DNA of 64,000 bases from Fervidicola ferrireducens (GCF_001562425.1 NZ_LOED01000001.1:1-64000); one strand, 5' to 3'; shown: positions 8,401 to 17,479, numbered from the stretch's first letter. Notes: generated by a model from the letters alone, not told the origin. Numbers and translations: made by a program.

Positions 8401-8694
8401 TCATTTTTCATTTAAAAATACAAGATAATGCCAGCCGTATTCCGGGATCAGAAATCTGAATACCTTTTCTCCGGGTTCCATCGCCTCGAGAAGTTCTTTC
8501 TTGACGTAAACTTTTACGTCGCCGTCAACCGTAAACACTTCAAAGTTTTCCTCGTTTTCAGGCTTCCCCACCAGACCTGATGGGGTATAAAAAGCGTTTC
8601 ATCAGCCGCGAACGTCAAGCCTTTTTTCTATATACATTACTTTTCCGCGTTCCCTCACGTAATTTTTAGCCCAAGGGGATAAATCGGCTTTCAC
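8401..8694 (-). CDS. Small tandem-selenocysteine (U31-U32) protein, CC/Se-motif or HesB-like type
   Basis: A 98-codon frame starts with GTG at 8694 (GGAGGG at 8710-8705) and ends with TGA at 8403-8401. Two adjacent TGA codons lie inside, at 8604-8602 and 8601-8599 (residues 31 and 32); no other stop occurs. The text is protein-like throughout: MKADLSPWAKNYVRERGKVM precedes the UU; after it come NAFYTPSGLVGKPENEE, VYVKKELLEAMEPGEK and a hydrophobic end near GWHYLVFL. A 7-bp hairpin with a GGUCU loop starts 13 nt after the second UGA. Layout recalls small HesB/IscA-like families with a CC pair that can be Sec; I infer Sec insertion at both codons. Last gene of the AOR operon, 44 nt after the ThiS-like gene. 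Function unknown; thiol/selenol redox or metal handling is plausible. Confidence 0.85.
8566..8585 (-). promoter_or_regulatory. Bacterial SECIS hairpin of the tandem-UGA gene
   Basis: Minus strand CCCCATC-AGGTCT-GGTGGGG: a 7-bp stem (one U-G pair) with GGUCU in the loop, the same loop as the fdhF element in this window and in E. coli. From the second UGA the GGUCU is 21 nt away, from the first 24 nt, within the range of known bacterial SECIS elements. Confidence 0.85.
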
Positions 8695-8738
8695 TTTTAT
8701 TTTTCCCTCCGGAAAAAAATTTAAAAAGAGGAGGGGAT

Positions 8739-8939
8739 TTAACATCCCCCGCTCATCATGTGAATTACATTAATTACGTCACCATCTTTTATTTTATGAG
8801 TGGAATAACTATCCACCGGAATTACCTTTCCGTTGACTATAACCGTAATCATGGGATGGGAGTACCTTTTTATTCTCAATACATCTTCAATCGTCATTCC
8901 ATCTGTAAAATCCATATCTTCGTTGTTGACTTTTATCAC
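8739..8939 (-). CDS. ThiS/MoaD-like sulfur carrier with a C-terminal GGC
   Basis: A 66-residue beta-grasp protein. MITVIVNGKVIPVDSYSTHK and the GDVINVIHMMSGG ending match ThiS/MoaD sulfur carriers, whose C-terminal Gly-Gly is adenylated and thiocarboxylated. Here the protein ends GGC, with one cysteine after the diglycine, so it would need trimming or uses the Cys itself. It starts at GTG 8939 behind GGAGGGG and lies 34 nt after the AOR gene. The setting suggests sulfur supply for the pterin or metal cofactor of the AOR; that is inference. Confidence 0.85.
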   Translation of the reverse strand: MIKVNNEDMDFTDGMTIEDVLRIKRYSHPMITVIVNGKVIPVDSYSTHKIKDGDVINVIHMMSGGC

Positions 8940-8973
8940 CGCGCTCCCCTCCTCTTTTTGCTAGTACCTCATT

Positions 8974-11109
8974 TTACTCCTGGTATTTGGCTATTAATTC
9001 CACCACATCGGGGAAATCTATTCCGAGTTTTTTCACGGTTTCAAGGGTCGGAACTCCATTTTTGTTCCAGCCTCTGCGCTTGTAGACAGCATCTGTAAGC
9101 TTTTCGAATTGGCTTTCCCTGTATTGCCTGAGCATAGCCATCTTTTCTTCCGTGGTCTTGCCTTCAATATCGTATCCTAACTCTTTCAGCTGCTTATCGT
9201 ATCTTTCCGCTCTTGATTCGTATTCTTCCTTTGTCGCAGGTCCTAAAAGCCTAAACGGCGGCATATCGTATTCCCGAGTTCCCTTGCCCATTTTGAGATT
9301 AAAAATCCTCTGGAAATTAAATACCCTCTCTGACTGCAGCAAAAGTTCTTCTTTCGTTATGTTTTTGCCCGTCACTCCATTGAAGAGGTCTACGTAGTTT
9401 TGAACATGGGCCGGTATCTTATGAGGCTCATCGGTCATCGCGTTATCGGCAGGCACAATGTCGTTCCACGGAAGTTTGCACAATCCCTGCAGGCTGAACC
9501 AGGTGCGGAAAATCGGGAAGTAATGGAGGGCTTCCGCTTTATCTTCGAATGTGGGTATTTGCTTGTTAACCATATCCATAAAAATTAGCCACGCTTCATC
9601 GTGCTGCGGTCCTTTGTTGGCGAATGCATAACCTCCCTGCTGGGCTAGGGATTCCTTGCTTACGTACATGGATACTTCAAGGCCTTTTATTTCCATGCTT
9701 ATATCCCGCAGCAATTTTGCATCGGCACCTGTTTTTTCAAGGATGTATTCCCTCAGTCGTTTGACTCCCTGCCCGGCTATCTTTCCGAATCCCTCGCCTT
9801 TCGCCATCTGGTGCAAAAGCTCCAACGCCGCATCGGCATTTCCGAATTTGAGCTCAAGTCCCCCCGTAATTTCTTTATTTATTATACCTCTTTCATAACA
9901 TTCCATAGCAAAGCCGACGATGTTCCCGAAGGAAATGGTATCAAGCCCGTAAGTATCGCAGTAAAAGTTTGCTTCTATAACGTATTCCGGGTCAAATATC
10001 CCGCAATTTGCGGCAACCGCAGCGATGGTCTCGTATTCCGCTGCATCTACGCACACCTTTTGCCCTTTGTAAGGACCTGTTTTTACCTCATAATTGTCCA
10101 CCGCCTTTGCACACGAAAGCGAACAACCATACCAGCAGTTATCGGGTACATTTTGAGTAAAGTATTTTTCTCTAAAGACTTTGGATGTTATTCTATTAGC
10201 ATCCGGATGGGAACCGTACTGGAAGTTCATTACGGGCAACAAATCATAATCATTCATAACTTCAACCAGGTTAGCCGTTCCCACTTCCCTCATCCTGTTT
10301 TGCAGCTTATCGAGCTCAAAAATCTCTTTATGAAGCCTTAACGCCGCATTGATGATCTTTTCCTTATCGGCAGGATTGTTTGAATCACCGGTCACTCCTT
10401 TGTACTTCACAACTATAGCCTTTATCTTCTTGTCCCTGAAGACCGTTCCTGACCCACCTCTTCCGGCTTGTTTTACCCTGACGGCCTTTCTTTTGACGTC
10501 ATAGAAGGATACGTTGAGCATACCAATCAGAGTGTTTTCCGCTCCTTTGCCGGACGAAACAACAGAAATGTTCCTCTTGTCTTCTTCGGAATCCGCATAC
10601 CTTTCCGTTAATTTTTCCGCTAAAAGGTGGGTATCGGCAGGTTCGTCGGAGGCATCTTCTATAACTACTTTCCCTCTGTTTCCGTCGATGAATACGATTA
10701 CGTCCCTGTCCGATTTCCCTTGAATCTCCAAAGCGTCCCATCCAGAGAATTTCAGAAGCGGTGCAAAATAGCCGCCTACATTGTTATCCATCGGACATCC
10801 GGTGAGAGGCGAAAGGGTCACCACTGCTGCTTTCCCCGAACCCGGGTACTGGGTGATTCCGCAAATAGGGCCCCCAGCAATTATTATCTCATTTTCTGGA
10901 TCGTTCCATTTCGTGTCACTAGAGACGGCATTCCATAAATACCAGAGGCCGAATCCCCTTCCACCTACGAAAAGCTCTTTCATCTTTTCTGTGACCGGCT
11001 TTTCCTTAATCGTCATATCCGATAAATTGATATACAAGGTCTTTCCGGCATATCCTTTTTCCACTTTTGCAGGAGTATATTCGTAAGTAGCCAATATCTT
11101 GCCCGCCAT
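8974..11109 (-). CDS. Tungsten-type aldehyde ferredoxin oxidoreductase (WOR5/YdhV-like large subunit)
   Basis: AOR-family enzyme of 711 residues that oxidises aldehydes (or reduces acids) at a W/Mo bis-pterin centre with one [4Fe-4S] cluster. N-terminal pterin-binding signatures GGRGFGLWYLW (about 49-59) and GPICGITQYPGSGKA (80-94) are present. Cluster cysteines are C325, C329 and C333 (CWYGCSLSC, a CxxxCxxxC spacing), with a later Cys in GLCKLPW as likely fourth ligand. The start is ATG at 11109 behind AAGGGGGT; upstream in-frame sequence is an artefact of the overlapping ferredoxin gene. At about 700 residues, and paired with a four-cluster ferredoxin, it resembles two-subunit WOR5 or E. 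coli YdhV more than single-subunit AOR. Substrate unknown. Confidence 0.9.
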   Translation of the reverse strand: MAGKILATYEYTPAKVEKGYAGKTLYINLSDMTIKEKPVTEKMKELFVGGRGFGLWYLWNAVSSDTKWNDPENEIIIAGGPICGITQYPGSGKAAVVTLSPLTGCPMDNNVGGYFAPLLKFSGWDALEIQGKSDRDVIVFIDGNRGKVVIEDASDEPADTHLLAEKLTERYADSEEDKRNISVVSSGKGAENTLIGMLNVSFYDVKRKAVRVKQAGRGGSGTVFRDKKIKAIVVKYKGVTGDSNNPADKEKIINAALRLHKEIFELDKLQNRMREVGTANLVEVMNDYDLLPVMNFQYGSHPDANRITSKVFREKYFTQNVPDNCWYGCSLSCAKAVDNYEVKTGPYKGQKVCVDAAEYETIAAVAANCGIFDPEYVIEANFYCDTYGLDTISFGNIVGFAMECYERGIINKEITGGLELKFGNADAALELLHQMAKGEGFGKIAGQGVKRLREYILEKTGADAKLLRDISMEIKGLEVSMYVSKESLAQQGGYAFANKGPQHDEAWLIFMDMVNKQIPTFEDKAEALHYFPIFRTWFSLQGLCKLPWNDIVPADNAMTDEPHKIPAHVQNYVDLFNGVTGKNITKEELLLQSERVFNFQRIFNLKMGKGTREYDMPPFRLLGPATKEEYESRAERYDKQLKELGYDIEGKTTEEKMAMLRQYRESQFEKLTDAVYKRRGWNKNGVPTLETVKKLGIDFPDVVELIAKYQE

Positions 11110-11135
11110 TCTACCATACCCCCTTACTTTTGAAA

Positions 11136-11531
11136 TTAATCTTGCTCCTCCAAATAAATTGCTCCCGTGGGACAGGCCCTTACACAGGCACCGCAGGCTA
11201 TGCATTTTATGGGCTCGTTTATGTCTTTGTGGACGAACATCGCCTGCTCGGGACAAAATCCCACGCACATGTAACATCCTACGCACTTTTCCGCATCGAT
11301 TCTCACCGCACCATTTTTTGCTTTGTAAATTGCCTCGACGCTGCAAATCGATATGCATTTCCCGCAGTGGTTGCAAACGAAAATATCGTAACCGCTTTCC
11401 GCTCCGGGCCTTTCTTTTATCCTTATTGCCGATTTATCCGGGTCCTCAACTTTGTAAAGAACTTTAGAGCACGCTATCATACATGCTCCGCACCCGGTAC
11501 AAAGGTCCGGTCTGGACTTGACTATTTTCAT
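11136..11531 (-). CDS. Four-cluster polyferredoxin, AOR partner subunit
   Basis: 131 residues with four [4Fe-4S] motifs: CTGCGACMIAC, CNHCGKCISIC, CVGCYMCVGFC and CIACGACVRAC. The small subunits of WOR5-type and aromatic-aldehyde AORs have this plan. First gene of its operon, 26 nt before the AOR start, with AAGGAGG before ATG 11531. It probably carries electrons from the tungsten enzyme to ferredoxin. I could not find a confident promoter in the 160 bp upstream. Confidence 0.88.
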   Translation of the reverse strand: MKIVKSRPDLCTGCGACMIACSKVLYKVEDPDKSAIRIKERPGAESGYDIFVCNHCGKCISICSVEAIYKAKNGAVRIDAEKCVGCYMCVGFCPEQAMFVHKDINEPIKCIACGACVRACPTGAIYLEEQD

Positions 11532-11656
11532 ACAATTTCCTCCTTCCCATTTAGTCTACTTAGTAGCCCAGTACAAAAATTTTTAAATACCCTATCTATT
11601 AATATAATACTACACTTATCTGATTTTTCCTTTTTTAATTTACACACAATAAAAAA

Positions 11657-11672
11657 GGAGCCCTCGGGCCCC
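11657..11672 (-). terminator. Terminator after the histidine-degradation genes
   Basis: Minus strand GGGGCCC-GA-GGGCTCC (one mismatch) followed by TTTTTTATTG; 20 bp past the cyclodeaminase stop. Confidence 0.75.
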
Positions 11673-11691
11673 ATTTTTATTGGTGTTTTTA

Positions 11692-12327
11692 TTATTTTTT
11701 TTCAAGCTCTTCCTCCACCTTTTTGAACAATCCATCGGCGAGGCGAATACCTCTCTCCAAAATGGAACTTGCCTTTTTTTCTACATCTTTAATAAACTCT
11801 TCGTCTTTTATCGAGTTTAAGTTTATCTTTACGTTCAGCCATCCGCCGTAAAGGGCTGTTTTAAGACACTGAATTCCTACGCCAATATCGCTTATCGCAG
11901 CCGTAGTGGTATTCCCCAGAGCTTTTTCATGCAACTTGAGTGCTTTAAAGCTTTCTTCCATTACCGAAAGCGGAACAAGGGTTGCTTCTTTTAAAGCCTG
12001 CTCCATTGCTTCGCTTTTGAGTTTTTTTTCTTCTTCCGTTGTGCGCGGCATTTTTGCGGCTCTTGCCACTCGATTAAAGGCTTCGGCATCTTTGTCTATT
12101 AAATTTATAAGAGATTCTTTTATTCTTCTCGCTTCCTCCAAAATCTCTACTAGCAGTCCTTCCTTATCCTTAAATTTCTCTTTTCCGCAAGATAGGTTTG
12201 AAACCATCGATACCAGCGCCGTCCCTATCGCACCGACGAGTGCCGAAGCTGAGCCCCCACCGGGAGCGGGACTTTTGGAAGCTAGCTCATTCACAAATTC
12301 TTTGATGCGGTATTCCGAAAGCAGCAT
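11692..12327 (-). CDS. fchA: Formimino-THF cyclodeaminase (FTCD C-terminal domain family)
   Basis: Releases ammonia from 5-formimino-THF to give 5,10-methenyl-THF; the FTCD_C fold also covers FchA methenyl-THF cyclohydrolases. 211 residues, all helical. SKSPAPGGGSASALVGAIG near the N-terminus is the family signature. The ATG at 12327 has AGGAG 7 nt upstream; an upstream in-frame ATG at 12348 overlaps hutI and is rejected. Last gene of the hut cluster, directly behind hutI. It completes the route from histidine to a THF-bound one-carbon unit. A separate cyclodeaminase plus separate formiminotransferase is the usual clostridial arrangement. Confidence 0.9.
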   Translation of the reverse strand: MLLSEYRIKEFVNELASKSPAPGGGSASALVGAIGTALVSMVSNLSCGKEKFKDKEGLLVEILEEARRIKESLINLIDKDAEAFNRVARAAKMPRTTEEEKKLKSEAMEQALKEATLVPLSVMEESFKALKLHEKALGNTTTAAISDIGVGIQCLKTALYGGWLNVKINLNSIKDEEFIKDVEKKASSILERGIRLADGLFKKVEEELEKK

Positions 12328-12328
12328 T

Positions 12329-13603
12329 TTATATCTCCTTTCTTTCATGTCTTTGAACTACAACTTTTCCTTTTTTTATTACGGTTCTTACAAGGTTTAC
12401 TCCGTAGTGGTAAAATATGAAATCCAAATCCGGCGCATCCCATATTATTATGTCGGCCTGCTTTCCGACCTCGATGGTGCCGATAGTTGAGGCTCTTTTT
12501 ACGGCAGCTGCGGCATTCAAAGTAACAGCAGTCAGAACTTCTTCCGGCGTCATTCTGTACTTAAGGCAGGCCAGATTCATAACCAGCTGCAGCGATTCGG
12601 TCGGCGAAGAGCCGGGGTTGAAATCGGTAGCAAGTGCCACCGGCACCCCTTCTTCTATCATGGTTCTTGCGCGGGCAAAGGATTCTCCTAGGTAAAAGGA
12701 CGTGCCGGGCAATAGCACGGCAATGGTTCCCGATTTCGCCATCGCCCTGATTCCGTCATCGGTTGCGTAAATCAGGTGCTCCGCCGAAAGTGCCCCAACT
12801 TCTGCTGCGAGCCTTGCGCCGCCCATCGGCGTGATTTCATCGGCGTGAAGTTTAGGTACGAGGCCATGGGCTTTTGCGCATTCTAATATGTATCTTGATT
12901 CTTCGATGTCAAAGACTCCTTCCTCACAGAACACATCGCAGAACTCCGCAAGTCCTTCCCGCGCCACCCTGGGTATCATTTCCTCCACAATCAGCCGTAT
13001 GTATTCTTTTTTGTTCTCCCTGTACTCCGCGGGAACCGCGTGGGCTCCCATAAAAGTGGGCACCACATCCACGGGGTGAAGCCTGTTCAGCTCCTTTATG
13101 GCCGCCAGAGACTTTATCTCATCCTCTAAGTTAAGTCCGTATCCGCTCTTGGCTTCACAGGTGGTCGTTCCGTATTCGAGCATGCGGTCGAGAGCCTTCA
13201 TTCCGTTTGAAATCAGCTCTTCTAAAGAAGCTCTTCTGGTTTTCCCGACGGTTTCTAGTATCCCGCCCCCCATCTTGAGAATATCTAGGTATTTTACGCC
13301 TTTCAATTTCAGCGAAAGCTCTTTCTGCCGCCAGCCAGAAAAAACAAGATGGGTATGGGGGTCTACAAGGCCGGGGGTGACCAGGTTCCCCCCGGCGTCA
13401 ATTAATTTGGTATTTTCGGCAGGTTTGAAATCCATTAGATTATTTGCTTTTCCCACACCGGTGATAACGCCATCCTTTACCGCAATAAAAGCGCCTTCGA
13501 TAAGCTCAATATGACCTTGCTCTTTGCCACCTTTTGCGCTACTTCCAACCGGAGTAGCCAAAATTCCTATGTTTTTTATCAAGAGATCAGGATTACAAGT
13601 CAT
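12329..13603 (-). CDS. hutI: Imidazolonepropionase
   Basis: Hydrolyses 4-imidazolone-5-propanoate to N-formimino-L-glutamate. Amidohydrolase fold, 424 residues; metal and substrate motifs VDPHTHLVFSG, KSGYGL and KLHADEI are visible, followed by ALATDFNPGSSPTESL. The ATG at 13603 sits 6 nt after GGAGG; an ATG at 13609 abuts the ribosome site. It lies 14 nt behind ftcD and 1 nt before the cyclodeaminase start. Cytoplasmic, zinc or iron dependent as known for the family. Confidence 0.95.
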   Translation of the reverse strand: MTCNPDLLIKNIGILATPVGSSAKGGKEQGHIELIEGAFIAVKDGVITGVGKANNLMDFKPAENTKLIDAGGNLVTPGLVDPHTHLVFSGWRQKELSLKLKGVKYLDILKMGGGILETVGKTRRASLEELISNGMKALDRMLEYGTTTCEAKSGYGLNLEDEIKSLAAIKELNRLHPVDVVPTFMGAHAVPAEYRENKKEYIRLIVEEMIPRVAREGLAEFCDVFCEEGVFDIEESRYILECAKAHGLVPKLHADEITPMGGARLAAEVGALSAEHLIYATDDGIRAMAKSGTIAVLLPGTSFYLGESFARARTMIEEGVPVALATDFNPGSSPTESLQLVMNLACLKYRMTPEEVLTAVTLNAAAAVKRASTIGTIEVGKQADIIIWDAPDLDFIFYHYGVNLVRTVIKKGKVVVQRHERKEI

Positions 13604-13617
13604 GCTCATCCTCCATC

Positions 13618-14520
13618 TTATTCGGGAATCAAATAATTCTCGAGTATCTGCTTTTTGTCATCGAAATTCTCAAGTTGCAGGTAATACTTTGCCACGTCAA
13701 TCAACGCCTTCATCGGCGTTATGCCGACAATTTCGCTCCCGATGACCTCCACTCCGTACCTTTTTGCTTCTATTTTTATAAGTTCAAATGCCCTGTAGAG
13801 GGAAGTTTTTTCGTAATTCGTCATGTTCATGGAGACCTGTGCTATATTTTTGTCCTCCAGCATAACCCCTATGGCCCTGACGTTTTTCAGGCCTCCACCG
13901 CTTTCCCTGATAACCTTTGCTATGTTTTTGGCAATATTTATATCCGAAGTATTTAAATTCACATTAAAGGCGATGAGCGGCATTCTCGCCCCGACTGCTA
14001 CTGCGCCTGCTGTCGGGTGTATTTCAGGTTTTCCAAAATCGGGAGCCCATGCGGGGTCTTTTATTTTCTCTGCCATTCCCTCGAATTCGCCGCGCCTTAT
14101 ATCCGCCAGGCTTTTTCGTTCTGGCCTCGTCGCCGACTCTTCGTATAAAAACACGGGTATCGAAAGTTCTCTTGCAATTCTTTCCCCGACCTGGCGAGAT
14201 ATTTCAACACATTCTTCCATAGTTATGTCTTTTACAGGGACAAAGGGTATGACGTCAACCGCGCCCATCCTCGGATGCTCGCCTTTATGTTTTGTCATGT
14301 CTATTAATTCTGCTGCCTTTGCCGCCGAAGCAAAGGCAGCCTCCTTTACGCCCTCCGGATCGCCGACGAAAGTGAAAACGCTTCTATTGTGATTTTGATC
14401 GTAAGAATAATCAAGGAGCCTCACGCCTTCTACGGATCGGATGGCATCAGCTATTGCTTCTATTACCTCTTTTCTTCTTCCCTCGCTGAAATTGGGGATG
14501 CACTCAACGAGCTTAGCCAT
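13618..14520 (-). CDS. ftcD: Glutamate formiminotransferase (FTCD N-terminal type)
   Basis: Transfers the formimino group from formiminoglutamate to THF, giving glutamate and 5-formimino-THF. 300 residues covering only the formiminotransferase part; the cyclodeaminase is a separate protein here. The family signature LVECIPNFSEGRR begins at residue 3, and MGAVDVIPFVP and NLNTSDINIAKNIAK follow. GGAGG stands 12 nt before the start. Second step from the end of this hut cluster, between hutU and hutI. Confidence 0.95.
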   Translation of the reverse strand: MAKLVECIPNFSEGRRKEVIEAIADAIRSVEGVRLLDYSYDQNHNRSVFTFVGDPEGVKEAAFASAAKAAELIDMTKHKGEHPRMGAVDVIPFVPVKDITMEECVEISRQVGERIARELSIPVFLYEESATRPERKSLADIRRGEFEGMAEKIKDPAWAPDFGKPEIHPTAGAVAVGARMPLIAFNVNLNTSDINIAKNIAKVIRESGGGLKNVRAIGVMLEDKNIAQVSMNMTNYEKTSLYRAFELIKIEAKRYGVEVIGSEIVGITPMKALIDVAKYYLQLENFDDKKQILENYLIPE

Positions 14521-14541
14521 TATTATTATAAACCTCCTTTT

Positions 14542-16191
14542 TCACTTCAGCATCGGCATTTTTATCCCGTGTTCTTTGGCAGTCCTTATGGCTATCTCGT
14601 AACCGGCATCGGCATGGCGCATTACACCTGTGCCGGGGTCGTTATTTAGCACCCTTGAAATCCTGAAAGCCGCGTCATCCGTCCCGTCGGCTACCACCAC
14701 TACGCCCGCGTGAATTGAATAGCCGATACCAACGCCGCCGCCGTGGTGGACAGAAACCCAGGTGGCTCCTGATGCCACATTGAGCAAGGCATTCAATATA
14801 GGCCAGTCGGCTATAGCGTCGCTGCCGTCCTTCATGGCTTCGGTTTCCCTGTAAGGTGATGCCACCGAACCCGTATCGTGGTGGTCTCTACCTATAACTA
14901 TGGGTGCAGAGAGTTCTCCTTTTCTCACCATCTCATTGAAAGCTAGACCAGCTTTGGCTCTTTCTCCATACCTCAGCCAGCAGATCCTTGCCGGAAGGCC
15001 CTGAAATGCAACCCTCTCCCTTGCTAATTTAATCCAGCGGGCAAGGTGTTTGTCCTCGGGGAAAAGTTCCAAGATCTTTTCATCGGTCTTGTAGATATCT
15101 TCCGGGTCTCCGGAAAGAGCAGCCCAGCGGAAAGGACCGCTTCCCTCGCAGAACAGGTCTCTTATAAACGCCGGTACATAACCCAAAATTTCAAATGCAT
15201 CGGTTACCCCTTCGTCGTAAGCCTGCCGCCTTATGTTGTTGCCGTATTCGAATACCACGGCACCGCGTTTTTTCATCTCGAGCATCGCCCTTACGTGTTC
15301 TGCTATGCTCTTTTTGGCCTTTGCTATATACTCCTTGGGATTGGTTTTCCTGAGTTCTAGCGCCTGTTCAAGAGTCATCCCCGCGGGGACGTAACCGTTG
15401 AGGGGATCGTGAGCGGAAGTCTGATCGGTCACCACATCGGGTATTATGCCCCTGCGCACCAGTTCCGGATGCACCTCAGCTGCATTGCCCACGAGCCCTA
15501 TGGAAATTGCCCTTCCCTCTTCCTTCGCCTTGAGAGCCATATTGATAGCCTCATCCAGGTCTTCTACCATTACGTCGCAGTACTTGGTTTTTATCCTCTT
15601 TTCTATCCTGCTCCTGTCTACCTCTACGACCAAAGCCACGCCTTCGTTCATGGTTATGGCAAGGGGCTGCGCTCCACCCATTCCGCCCATACCAGCCGTC
15701 AGTACCAGCTTGCCCTTGAGCGATCCACCAAAATATTTGTTAGCACAGGCGGCGAAAGTTTCGTAGGTACCCTGCAAAATGCCCTGGGTACCTATATATA
15801 TCCAGCTGCCGGCGGTCATCTGACCGTACATGGTAAGACCCTTTTTCTCAAGTTCCCAGAAATTTTCCCAGGTAGCCCATGCAGGGACAAGCATCGCGTT
15901 CGATATTAATACTCTGGGCGCCATAGGATGGGTCTTAAAGATGCCCACGGGCTTGCCCGATTGGATGAGTAGCGTCTCGTCATTCTCCAAATTTCGCAAT
16001 GCCTCTACGATTTTGTCAAAGCACTCCCAGTTTCTGGCAGCCTTACCTGCACCCCCGTAAACTATTAGTTCATCGGGTTTTTCGGCAACTTCAGGGTCTA
16101 GATTGTTCATAAGCATCCTCAGAGCAGCTTCCTGTTGCCAGCTCTTGCAGGAAATTTCCTTGCCTCTCGGGGCTCTTATAACCCTTTTCAT
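14542..16191 (-). CDS. hutU: Urocanate hydratase
   Basis: Converts urocanate to imidazolonepropionate using tightly bound NAD+ as electrophile. 549 residues, full length. Signature segments are intact: [12 protein letters not shown] (NAD binding), [15 protein letters not shown] (active-site Cys region), [18 protein letters not shown] and [27 protein letters not shown] stands before ATG 16191. It precedes ftcD by 21 nt and follows the AraC-type regulator. This is the orthodox urocanase of the two in the cluster. Confidence 0.97.
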   Translation of the reverse strand: MKRVIRAPRGKEISCKSWQQEAALRMLMNNLDPEVAEKPDELIVYGGAGKAARNWECFDKIVEALRNLENDETLLIQSGKPVGIFKTHPMAPRVLISNAMLVPAWATWENFWELEKKGLTMYGQMTAGSWIYIGTQGILQGTYETFAACANKYFGGSLKGKLVLTAGMGGMGGAQPLAITMNEGVALVVEVDRSRIEKRIKTKYCDVMVEDLDEAINMALKAKEEGRAISIGLVGNAAEVHPELVRRGIIPDVVTDQTSAHDPLNGYVPAGMTLEQALELRKTNPKEYIAKAKKSIAEHVRAMLEMKKRGAVVFEYGNNIRRQAYDEGVTDAFEILGYVPAFIRDLFCEGSGPFRWAALSGDPEDIYKTDEKILELFPEDKHLARWIKLARERVAFQGLPARICWLRYGERAKAGLAFNEMVRKGELSAPIVIGRDHHDTGSVASPYRETEAMKDGSDAIADWPILNALLNVASGATWVSVHHGGGVGIGYSIHAGVVVVADGTDDAAFRISRVLNNDPGTGVMRHADAGYEIAIRTAKEHGIKMPMLK

Positions 16192-16246
16192 AAAATCATG
16201 CCTCCTTGAAAGTTATTTATTATATATAATTCTCAATTTTCTCCTT

Positions 16247-17467
16247 TTACCCTTCGGAAAAATTCCTCATTATGTGGAATTTTTTGCTGAGCTTGAAGCG
16301 GCTAGGGGGCATTCCTATCTCGTTTTTGAATACCCGGCTGAAATAATTTGCATCACTGTAACCTACCATTTTCCCGACTTCCTTCACACTCAAATTTGTG
16401 GATAAAAGCAGTTTTTTTGCTTCTTCTACCCTTAGCTTCGTTACATACTGGATAAAACTCATTCCGGTAAAGTTTTTAAAACCATGACTGAAATAATAAG
16501 GGCTTACGTGAACATGATCCGCTACTTCTTCCAATGTCAAAGGTTTGCGGAAATTTTCCTGGATATACCTTATTGCCCTTTCGAAAACCACAAGGTTCAT
16601 CCTCTTCCTGCCCTCGTAAACCTCTTCCACAATGCCGCCGATAAATTCCCTGACCTGCTCTCGAGCTTCCTCCAAAGTATCACTTCTTAGAATACCCTCA
16701 ATGTACCGGCCGCACAATGCCGCTAAAACTTCCTTATCTCCACCTGCTTCAAAAGCCACTTTTACTACAAAATTAAAAATTTCTAAAAAACGGCTTTTTA
16801 TACTCAATGGATTGAGAAATCCTGCAGTTCCTATGGAATTTACCAAATCCTCGATTATGCTGTAAGCTCCTTCTTTATCACAGCTCAAAACCTTGACCGC
16901 CAGCTCTGATTCCACAGCCATGGAAAACAATTCCATATCATCGGAATACGGCAGCACATTCTCGATATGTATTACCTGGCTCTTGCCCAGAAAAAACTTG
17001 TAATTCAGAGCCGCCAGAGCTTCTTTATATGAGAGGTGCAAATTATGAATATCTTTGTAGCGCCGGCCTATGCCTATTGAAACACTGACCTGCGCATAGT
17101 CTTCTACTCTGTCCCTGATTTGACTCCCCATCTGCAAGGTTTCTTTAACCTGGTGTTCACCATCGCTTTCTGTCTCAAGTAGAATTGCAAAAAGGTTCTC
17201 TTCCATGGGAACGACAAGACCGACGAAGGGTTTCACCGCTTCCTCAAGGGCCTCTATTGTCTTCAGCCTCAGAGCACGCTTTTGAATCTCACTCTTATTT
17301 CTCGTCTCGGTGTAATAATTGTCGTGGCTAACTACCATGACTGTGTTGGGCATAGCATTTATCCCCAAGGCCTTCAGTAAGAACCATATATCTTTTACAC
17401 TCTCGATATTGTTGGAGAGCAATTCCCGCAAGAAGCCCAGACGCGCGAAAAATCTAAGCCGCCTCAA
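16247..17467 (-). CDS. AraC-family transcriptional regulator of the hut cluster
   Basis: 406 residues: a 25-residue lead-in, a middle part with CdaR/GGDEF-like features (SVSIGIGRRYKDIHNLHLSY), and a C-terminal AraC HTH pair from about residue 305 (RAIRYIQENFRKPLTLEEVA, then VGYSDANYFSRVFKNEIG). TTG 17467 follows GGAGGAGAGA. It begins 12 nt after the urocanase paralogue and precedes hutU by 55 bp, so it is embedded in the cluster and probably activates it, perhaps in response to urocanate; the inducer is inference. No receiver domain is present. Confidence 0.88.
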   Translation of the reverse strand: MRRLRFFARLGFLRELLSNNIESVKDIWFLLKALGINAMPNTVMVVSHDNYYTETRNKSEIQKRALRLKTIEALEEAVKPFVGLVVPMEENLFAILLETESDGEHQVKETLQMGSQIRDRVEDYAQVSVSIGIGRRYKDIHNLHLSYKEALAALNYKFFLGKSQVIHIENVLPYSDDMELFSMAVESELAVKVLSCDKEGAYSIIEDLVNSIGTAGFLNPLSIKSRFLEIFNFVVKVAFEAGGDKEVLAALCGRYIEGILRSDTLEEAREQVREFIGGIVEEVYEGRKRMNLVVFERAIRYIQENFRKPLTLEEVADHVHVSPYYFSHGFKNFTGMSFIQYVTKLRVEEAKKLLLSTNLSVKEVGKMVGYSDANYFSRVFKNEIGMPPSRFKLSKKFHIMRNFSEG

Positions 17468-17479
17468 TCTCTCCTCCCC

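Noticed and set aside
8401-8694. Non-coding gap or pseudogene because of two stops
   Set aside because: The frame is intact on both sides of TGA-TGA, has a ribosome site, a SECIS hairpin and a terminator, and lies in a genome stretch that already uses Sec.
11110-11376. N-terminal extension of the AOR by 89 residues
   Set aside because: This frame overlaps the polyferredoxin gene out of phase and is Arg/Cys-rich nonsense; the AOR family starts at 11109.
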